Assembly (NCBI GenBank): GCA_019323665.1
Contig: JAHWHA010000062.1
Coordinates: 1 to 17,179, forward strand
DNA: 17,179 bases
Source of the DNA: Candidatus Woesearchaeota archaeon
GTDB lineage: Archaea > Nanobdellota > Nanobdellia > Woesearchaeales > JAGVZT01
Direction: 5' to 3'
Shown here: piece by piece, positions 12,510 to 17,179 of the stretch
Numbering within the stretch: position 1 is the stretch's first letter
Layout: each line of letters opens with the position of its first letter
Position numbers and translations under genes: made by a program
Notes under the pieces: generated by a model
The model's database searches: none
What the model saw: the letters and a program-made list of their open reading frames with translations, nothing else
Told to the model about the DNA's origin: nothing

Positions 12510-14165
12510 ATGCCTACAATACACCTAAGCAGGAAACATTTGGAAAAAACTCTCGGGAAGAAGATGCCTCTTGAGAAGCTGAAAGACAGGATAAGCTATC
12601 TTGGAACAGATCTAGAGGGTATTGAGGGCGACGAAATAACAGTTGAGGTTTTTCCAAACAGGCCTGATATGCTCTCTGCCCAGGGGTTTGCTCGCGCACT
12701 CTCAAGCTTCCTCGGCATCAATGTTGGGCTGCGCAAATATCCTGTGAAAAAATCCAACCATAAAGTGATAATTGAAAACTCAGTTAAAAAGTATAGACCA
12801 TACACTGCCTGTGCTATTGTGAAAAAGCTCAGCTTTGACGATCAGAAAATAAAAGATGTCATCGAGTTCCAGGAGAAGCTCCATGTGACTTATGGTCGCA
12901 ATAGGAGAAAGGTAGCTATTGGCATATATCCTTTCGAGAAGATTAAAACACCCATAAGATTTGTTGCCAGAAAACCAGATGAAATCTCATTTGTGCCGCT
13001 TGAAAGCAGCAGAAAAATGACTGGCTCGCAGATCCTCACCAACGATCCAACAGGCCGTGACTATGCGCATTTGCTTGATGGGCTTGACAAGTATCCCTTA
13101 TTTATTGATGCTAATGAGCAGGTTCTCAGTATGCCTCCGATCATCAACTCTGAAACAGTTGGTAAGATCACTGAACAGACGAAGGAGGTATTCATTGAGT
13201 GCAGTGGTTTTGACTACCGCGTGCTTTCAAAGTGTCTCAACATGATAGTCACTACTCTGGCAGATATGGGTGGTGAGATTTATTCGATGGAACTTGACTA
13301 TGGCAACAAGCTACTGGTAAGCCCGATTTTAGATGCTGAGAGTATGAAGATTGATATCAGCTATCTCAACAGGTGGCTAGGTGTTGAGTTTAAAAAAACA
13401 GATGTGACTAAGCTGTTAAAGATGATGGGTTATGATCACAGTGAAGAGAATGTGCTTGCACCTGCCTACCGCGCAGATGTGATGCATCAGGTTGACCTTT
13501 TTGAGGATATCGCAATTGCATACGGGTTTGAGAATTTCAAGGAGAGTATCCCAAATGTGGCAACTGTGGGTGAAGAAGCTGAAATTGAGAAGTTCCGCCG
13601 CAAGATTGCATACCTGCTTACCGGTTTTGGGATGTTTGAGACGAGCACATTCCACCTGATCAACAGCAATGATTTGGATAATAATATGAGGATAAAAGCG
13701 AGCGCAATTGAGCTTGAGAAGCCGTCAAGCTCTGACTTCAATGTGCTGCGCAGCTGGCTATTGCCCTGCCTGATGCAGGTTTTGCGTGTCAACAAGCACA
13801 ATGAATACCCTCAGAAGCTTTTTGAGATTGCCACTGTCTTCAACCCGGACCCTAAAACAGAGACAGGCATAAGGGAAGACACACAACTTGTAATATTGTC
13901 TGCACATACCTCTGCTAATTACACCGAGGTGAGACAATACCTTGATTTCCTCATGAGTGTGCTTGGAATAAAGCATTCAATCAAGGAAACAGAACACAAC
14001 TCATTTATTGAAGGCAGGCTTGGTGCAATTGTTGTGAACAACAAGACAATCGGCTTTATTGGCGAGATCCATCCTGAGGTTCTGCAGAACTTTGGGTTAG
14101 AGGTTGCTGTCTCAGCTCTTGAGCTTGATTTTAACGAGCTTTTAAAAGCTGCAAAAAAAGACTAG
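12510..14165 (+). CDS. pheT: Phenylalanine-tRNA ligase beta subunit
   Basis: Beta subunit of phenylalanyl-tRNA synthetase, needed for tetramer assembly, tRNA binding and editing of mischarged tyrosine. The 551 residues fit the short archaeal/eukaryotic form, without the N-terminal EMAP-like and C-terminal anticodon domains of bacterial PheT (about 790). Visible parts are the B1 domain with FPNRPDMLSAQGFARAL (48-64), the B3/B4 editing region (about 100-260, including MPPIINSETVGKIT), the B5 domain beginning SYLNRWLGVEFKKTDVTKLLKMMGY and APAYRADVMHQVDLFEDIAIAYG, and the catalytic-like core (about 360-551) ending GFIGEIHPEVLQNFGLE. The ATG follows the pheS stop after four bases, so the two are cotranscribed and balanced. 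It converges on the membrane-protein gene ending at 14210. Confidence 0.97.
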   Translation: MPTIHLSRKHLEKTLGKKMPLEKLKDRISYLGTDLEGIEGDEITVEVFPNRPDMLSAQGFARALSSFLGINVGLRKYPVKKSNHKVIIENSVKKYRPYTACAIVKKLSFDDQKIKDVIEFQEKLHVTYGRNRRKVAIGIYPFEKIKTPIRFVARKPDEISFVPLESSRKMTGSQILTNDPTGRDYAHLLDGLDKYPLFIDANEQVLSMPPIINSETVGKITEQTKEVFIECSGFDYRVLSKCLNMIVTTLADMGGEIYSMELDYGNKLLVSPILDAESMKIDISYLNRWLGVEFKKTDVTKLLKMMGYDHSEENVLAPAYRADVMHQVDLFEDIAIAYGFENFKESIPNVATVGEEAEIEKFRRKIAYLLTGFGMFETSTFHLINSNDLDNNMRIKASAIELEKPSSSDFNVLRSWLLPCLMQVLRVNKHNEYPQKLFEIATVFNPDPKTETGIREDTQLVILSAHTSANYTEVRQYLDFLMSVLGIKHSIKETEHNSFIEGRLGAIVVNNKTIGFIGEIHPEVLQNFGLEVAVSALELDFNELLKAAKKD

Positions 14166-14209
14166 CCAGGTTTGTCTAATTGTTCTATAATTGAAATCAA
14201 AGCAGTCTG

Positions 14210-15073
14210 CTACTTCTTCACCCTGTATGCATTAAAAAGAAACAAAGATGAAACAACACTTGCTCCCAGGTTAACCCCAATTCTCAAAACAAGTAGCAAC
14301 ATCTGCAGCATGAATGCAAAACCTGCAAATATGAACCCAGCTCCCAGACTGCCAATCACCTCAAACAATTGAACTGGTAGAGAAAGGATTAGCATTGCCA
14401 TCCCCACAGCAAAGTTGAAGAGCAGCAGTGCAAGAAAGCTCAGAAGCACATGGCTAACATTTCTTTTTGTATAGCCAAAACACTCTCTAACTGCCGCCAT
14501 TGAACTGCCTTTACCGAAGGCGATCACAGGCTCTGCAAAAAACATCGCCAGACTTAATAGTAGAGAGAACGCAATAAAACACAGAAGCAGCACCACGCCC
14601 ACAACAATACCCAGCACCGCATTTATCCTGTAACAAATAAAAGCAATCCCCGCACATGTAGCTAGTGGTGCAAGGAACAGCAGCAGCCTTATCATTAGAT
14701 AACCAAAATATTTACTGAAATATGCTCTGCAATTGCTGCCAATATTGTCAAGGTTAGGTTTTCCTTTTGTGACAACCTCCTTGTACATTCCTATTGATAT
14801 TGCTGTAACAGCCGCCCTCACAATCAACACCAAGAGGATATCAATCAGCACAAAGATAACAACAAATGTCATCGCCTGCATACTGGTGAGCACTGAAAGA
14901 GGATTTGTGAGAATCTGTTCCCCAAGACTTAAAATCAACATAACAATCTCGACAAAAATCACAAGCAGCACTCCAAGACCCATTGCAGTCGCGATTCCGA
15001 ATGGTATTAGCAGCACAAGATTCTCTTTAAACTGAAGCACACTCCTCTTTACCAGCTCAAAATATTTATCCAT
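14210..15073 (-). CDS. Multi-pass membrane protein, third gene of the eL34-eL14 operon
   Basis: Family not firmly recognised. The 287-residue product has about six hydrophobic segments (roughly 18-50, long enough for a hairpin; 68-96; 125-148; 152-180; 207-232; 244-280). A short cytoplasmic N-terminus (MDKYFELVKRSVLQFKEN) and a middle AEPVIAFGKGSSMAAVRECFGYTKRN segment follow the pattern of archaeal six-helix proteins of the DUF4013/glycerophosphodiesterase-membrane-domain type, where an amphipathic helix precedes transmembrane helices. Transport or membrane organisation is possible; no catalytic motif is visible. It starts 26 bases after the eL14 stop on the same strand with no clear separate promoter, so it is probably cotranscribed with the ribosomal protein genes. 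A fixed role beside ribosomal proteins is not known to me. Confidence 0.75.
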   Translation of the reverse strand: MDKYFELVKRSVLQFKENLVLLIPFGIATAMGLGVLLVIFVEIVMLILSLGEQILTNPLSVLTSMQAMTFVVIFVLIDILLVLIVRAAVTAISIGMYKEVVTKGKPNLDNIGSNCRAYFSKYFGYLMIRLLLFLAPLATCAGIAFICYRINAVLGIVVGVVLLLCFIAFSLLLSLAMFFAEPVIAFGKGSSMAAVRECFGYTKRNVSHVLLSFLALLLFNFAVGMAMLILSLPVQLFEVIGSLGAGFIFAGFAFMLQMLLLVLRIGVNLGASVVSSLFLFNAYRVKK

Positions 15074-15099
15074 AATGGGCTTTGAGAAATAGTCTGTAT

Positions 15100-15471
15100 T
15101 TAATTGTTTGCTTTGGGTTGAGTGTCTTTGGGTTTTTTCTGTGCAGGCTTGCCCTTCTTAACCACTTTTTCCAACTTGGGTTTCACTCGCCTCTGCTTTG
15201 CAGGCTTGGCTGCTTTCTGACCCACAGATGTTTTTCTTTCTTCAATCTTGATATTCAGGCCTTTGAACTGCTCAACTACGTCCTTATGGGTTGCACCTTT
15301 CTTGATATTGATTACCTGTTTTGTGGGCTCAAGATGTGTCCGGTTACAGCGTTTCCTTCTTGTCTGGCCGTCAATCAGCACGAAACTGCTATCTAGCACG
15401 TCCACAACAACACACAGCTTACCAGCGTCACGGCCAGCTATCTTCAAACAAACCCTACCAACATCAATCAT
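15100..15471 (-). CDS. rpl14e: Large ribosomal subunit protein eL14
   Basis: Ribosomal protein eL14 of the 50S subunit. The 123 residues begin MIDVGRVCLKIAGRDAGKLC, the family signature of the N-terminal SH3-like/KOW domain, followed by VDVLDSSFVLIDGQTRRKRCNRTHLEPT. About 50 residues rich in Lys, Pro and Gln follow (KKGKPAQKKPKDTQPKANN at the end). Archaeal eL14 is usually about 75-95 residues, so this tail is an extension, likely disordered and rRNA-contacting as in eukaryotic eL14. The ATG at 15471 is chosen because it starts two bases after the eL34 stop and matches the family N-terminus; the earlier in-frame ATG at 15522 overlaps eL34. The eL34-eL14 neighbourhood is familiar in archaea, but here the two are directly adjacent, without the cytidylate kinase gene often found between them. 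Confidence 0.94.
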   Translation of the reverse strand: MIDVGRVCLKIAGRDAGKLCVVVDVLDSSFVLIDGQTRRKRCNRTHLEPTKQVINIKKGATHKDVVEQFKGLNIKIEERKTSVGQKAAKPAKQRRVKPKLEKVVKKGKPAQKKPKDTQPKANN

Positions 15472-15473
15472 CT

Positions 15474-15740
15474 TCACGACCTTGCTCTTGCAATCATCTT
15501 CTTCCGCGTGCACTTGGTGCACAGCACTCCGCCATATGGCCTTGAAGGCCTGCGTTCAGTCTTTGAGAGTTTTGAGAGTCCTGCTCTACGAACCCTTGGA
15601 ATACCTGCCAGCAAAGCCCCGCATTCCGCACACTTAGGCTTTGCAGGCTTTCTTCTGCTGTAATGCATCACTCGCTTGCCGCCAGGTGTCTTTTTAACAA
15701 CTCTGCGCAAGCTCCTTGATCTTCGTGAACCTTGAGGCAT
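15474..15740 (-). CDS. rpl34e: Large ribosomal subunit protein eL34
   Basis: Ribosomal protein eL34 of the 50S subunit, 88 residues, matching the family length. It is strongly basic. The N-terminus SRRSRSLRRVVKKTPGGKRVMHYSRRK is typical, and two cysteine pairs, CAEC (residues 37-40) and CTKC (74-77), form the zinc-binding ribbon, with the conserved RRPSRPYGGVLCTKC block. The start is supported by a GGGTGA site (15747-15752) six bases upstream and a TATA element near 15783-15792. It is the first gene of a three-gene operon and ends two bases before eL14. Confidence 0.95.
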   Translation of the reverse strand: MPQGSRRSRSLRRVVKKTPGGKRVMHYSRRKPAKPKCAECGALLAGIPRVRRAGLSKLSKTERRPSRPYGGVLCTKCTRKKMIARARS

Positions 15741-15746
15741 ATATAA

Positions 15747-15797
15747 TCACCCATAATAACTTGGACAAGGGTAACTTGGGGGTATTTAAATAGCTTT
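15747..15797 (-). promoter_or_regulatory. Promoter and ribosome binding site of the eL34 operon
   Basis: On the - strand, AAAAAGC followed by the symmetric TATTTAAATA (15783-15792) forms a BRE/TATA element predicting a start near 15762. A leader of about 21 bases carries GGGTGA (15747-15752), close to the archaeal ideal GGTGA, six bases before the ATG. Confidence 0.6.
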
Positions 15798-15849
15798 TTG
15801 TTTGCTGGGATTTGGATTTTTTAGCTGTAAGATAAAGCAGCAAACATTG

Positions 15850-15866
15850 ATTCATCCCATATGAAT
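15850..15866. repeat. Short inverted repeat in the divergent gap
   Basis: ATTCAT (15850-15855) and ATGAAT (15861-15866) form 6-bp arms around CCCAT in the 254-base gap between the eL34 operon and the GTPase operon. It lies upstream of both promoters and could bind a dimeric regulator; in AT-rich DNA chance is a fair alternative. Apart from the two promoters, nothing else is seen in this gap. Confidence 0.2.
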
Positions 15867-15922
15867 ACATAAAATATCAGCTTTGTATCCAATAAACTCT
15901 TTCATGCTGCAACTCAATAAAC

Positions 15923-15937
15923 GAAACCTTTTTAAAA
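15923..15937 (+). promoter_or_regulatory. BRE/TATA promoter of the GTPase operon
   Basis: GAAACCTTTTTAAAA is identical over 15 bases to the eL33 promoter element at 5947-5961. It predicts a start near 15958 and a leader of about 37 bases before the ATG at 15995. The leader is purine-rich and holds two AAGGGT copies, the second close enough to act as a ribosome binding site. Confidence 0.6.
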
Positions 15938-15994
15938 CCAGAGCCAAATACGAAAAGCTGAAAAAAAGCTTACAAAGGGTAAAAAAGGGTTAAG

Positions 15995-16627
15995 ATGGCT
16001 AGTTGGTTCCAGAAGTTTATAAATAGGTTTTTTAGGAATCTCTTCAAGAAAAAGGGTCATGTAAAGCTTGGGCTTTACGGGCCTCCTAATGGGGGCAAAA
16101 CAACCCTTGCCAACCGAATCTGCAAGGACTGGCTTGGTGAGGAGATGGGTTCTGTATCTAATATTGCTCACGAAACACGCGAGATCCAGATAAAAGAAGA
16201 GGTACACATCGAATCAGATGGCAAGGAGCTCACTTTCAACATAGTTGACACTCCAGGTATTGCCACAAAGATTGACTATGAAGATTTCATCAAAGTTGGT
16301 TTAAAAGAAAAAGAGGCGAAAAAGCGCGCCAAAGAAGCCACAAAGGGTGTTATTGATGCAATAAAATGGCTTGATGAGATGGATGCTGTGATTGTTGTGC
16401 TTGATGCAACAAAGAATCCCTACACCCAGGTGAATATCACCATGATAGGCAACTTGGAGGCTCGCAATCTCCCTGTTCTGCTTGTGGCAACCAAGATTGA
16501 CCTGAAAAAGGCGAGCGTAAAGAAGATAGAAGCAGCCTTCCCTCAGTATGAGGTTGTGGCAATAAGCGCCAAACTTGGCACTAATATGGAAGGCTTTTAC
16601 AAATCGTTGTTCAAACTGGCTGGCTGA
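15995..16627 (+). CDS. Era-like small GTPase, ArvA/OapA type
   Basis: A 210-residue small GTPase. G1 is GPPNGGKT (29-36), the switch I threonine is probably Thr61 (HETREI), G3 is DTPG (85-88), G4 is TKID (166-169, Thr for the usual Asn) and G5 is SAK (191-193). With the next two genes it forms the conserved archaeal trio annotated as Era-like GTP-binding protein, DUF2073 and zinc ribbon. From memory, this corresponds to OapABC/ArvABC, whose GTPase drives extracellular vesicle formation in Haloferax; the role here is inferred from that. The first 20 residues (MASWFQKFINRFFRNLFKKK) place Trp, Phe, Ile and Leu on one helical face and Lys/Arg on the other. This is a strong amphipathic helix like those of Sar1/Arf that insert into and bend membranes. 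An Era-like role in ribosome assembly is less likely, as there is no KH domain. Confidence 0.88.
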   Translation: MASWFQKFINRFFRNLFKKKGHVKLGLYGPPNGGKTTLANRICKDWLGEEMGSVSNIAHETREIQIKEEVHIESDGKELTFNIVDTPGIATKIDYEDFIKVGLKEKEAKKRAKEATKGVIDAIKWLDEMDAVIVVLDATKNPYTQVNITMIGNLEARNLPVLLVATKIDLKKASVKKIEAAFPQYEVVAISAKLGTNMEGFYKSLFKLAG

Positions 16628-16629
16628 AA

Positions 16630-17043
16630 ATGTTAACATTACAATTTGTACCATATGCTGAAATCGAGCAACTCAGCTCGAAGAAGAGAATCAGGAAGCT
16701 GCTTGACATAGCCAAGAAAAACAGGATTGTTATTCTTGAGGGTAGGCTTCGCAAGAGTGAGGAAGCAGAATTAATCCAAATTACCATGGAGCAGATAAAC
16801 TCAAAGTTCAAGGGAATTGAGCTAGCGGTTGTATATCCAGAGAGCACTGAGTCCGGTTTTGTCTCAAAGGTAAAAACCAATATGGCGAATATCCTACTTG
16901 GCAACAGGCAGGGCTTGACAGTTATTGGACCTGCAACCCTTGTTACAGAGATTGTGAAAGATCCTGAAAAGATCCAGCTTTTCACAAAAGAGTCACGCAA
17001 GTCTAATGGCTCAAAGCGAGGTAGGCGTAGTTCTAAGAAGTGA
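16630..17043 (+). CDS. DUF2073 protein, ArvB/OapB type
   Basis: A 137-residue DUF2073-family protein. The family's pattern is visible: N-terminal LQFVPYAEIEQLSSKKRIRKLLD, the strand RIVILEGRLRKSEEAELIQITMEQI, the segment FKGIELAVVYPES, and a glycine-containing TVIGPATLVTEIVKDPEKIQLF near the end. The C-terminal 20 residues are a basic, probably disordered tail (RKSNGSKRGRRSSKK). No enzymatic motif is seen. The gene starts two bases after the GTPase stop and is followed two bases later by the zinc-ribbon gene, a tight cassette found together in many archaea. A role as partner or regulator of the GTPase is inferred from this linkage. Confidence 0.88.
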   Translation: MLTLQFVPYAEIEQLSSKKRIRKLLDIAKKNRIVILEGRLRKSEEAELIQITMEQINSKFKGIELAVVYPESTESGFVSKVKTNMANILLGNRQGLTVIGPATLVTEIVKDPEKIQLFTKESRKSNGSKRGRRSSKK

Positions 17044-17045
17044 AA

Positions 17046-17179
17046 ATGCCACACCACTGCGTCCGATGCAACAAGATTTATGATGATGCGGACAAGGCAA
17101 TACTCGAGGGATGCCGTTCATGTGGCGGGACTTTCTTCTTCTACATAAAGAAAGAACGACTTGCTGAGCTTAAAGAGAC
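17046..17179 (+). CDS. Zinc-ribbon protein, ArvC/OapC type (cut by window end)
   Basis: Partial gene: 44 residues are visible and the frame is open at the window end. It begins MPHHCVRCNKIYDDADKAI, with CVRC (5-8) and CRSCGG (23-28) forming a four-cysteine zinc ribbon, followed by the strand TFFFYIKK. This matches the DUF2072-type zinc-ribbon protein that completes the archaeal GTPase/DUF2073/zinc-ribbon set. Family members usually continue past the ribbon for about 100 residues or more, so most of the protein lies outside. It starts two bases after the DUF2073 stop. Confidence 0.82.
   Translation, partial: MPHHCVRCNKIYDDADKAILEGCRSCGGTFFFYIKKERLAELKE

Noticed and set aside
1..17179. tRNA, rRNA, CRISPR arrays, insertion sequences, attachment sites, large repeats
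   Set aside because: Looked for by eye in the gaps and at gene ends. No cloverleaf, regularly spaced repeats, transposase or terminal inverted repeats were found.

Overview
The window reads as archaeal chromosome. The supporting signs are the archaeal/eukaryotic-type ribosomal proteins eL33, eL34 and eL14, the archaeal-type two-gene phenylalanyl-tRNA synthetase (PheS with an N-terminal winged-helix region, and a short PheT of about 550 residues), a TrmB-family regulator, a COG1325-type RNA-binding protein, a presenilin-like membrane protease and the archaeal GTPase/DUF2073/zinc-ribbon cassette. Several bacterial-type functions are also present (DNA gyrase subunit A, ScpB, RadC). The DNA is moderately AT-rich and the genes are tightly packed. 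Many genes have a TATA element about 25-29 bases before the start codon, so their mRNAs are probably leaderless. This mixture fits a euryarchaeote or a DPANN-type archaeon; the lineage cannot be fixed from the window alone.

Layout. (1) 1-4.1 kb: radC on +, converging on a - strand pair of gyrA followed by a seven-helix membrane protein of unknown function. (2) 4.1-4.4 kb: a gap holding the gyrA promoter and a probable frameshifted small + strand gene. (3) 4.4-5.9 kb: a tight - strand operon of an unknown two-domain protein, scpB and a 47-residue zinc-ribbon protein overlapping the scpB end. (4) 5.9-7.2 kb: eL33 and a metallo-beta-lactamase-fold protein on +. (5) 7.2-8.7 kb: a presenilin-like protease (-) and a COG1325 RNA-binding protein (+) diverging from one symmetric TATA box. 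(6) 8.7-10.9 kb: a long leader with palindromes, a TrmB-family regulator, then a 387-residue unrecognised protein whose C-terminal part looks like a VSR/DUF559-type nuclease. (7) 11-14.2 kb: pheS-pheT. (8) 14.2-15.7 kb: - strand operon eL34, eL14, multi-pass membrane protein. (9) 16-17.2 kb: + strand operon of an Era-like GTPase, a DUF2073 protein and a zinc-ribbon protein cut by the window end. From memory, this trio is the OapABC/ArvABC set linked to extracellular vesicle formation in haloarchaea.

Most of the window is housekeeping: translation, chromosome topology and chromosome segregation. The points most worth a second look are the vesicle-type GTPase cassette with a Sar1/Arf-like amphipathic N-terminus, the putative nuclease at 9.8-10.9 kb, the exactly symmetric bidirectional TATA box at 8178-8185, the paired palindromes before the TrmB gene, and the unknown partner and small zinc ribbon flanking scpB. 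No tRNA, rRNA, CRISPR array or insertion sequence was seen.
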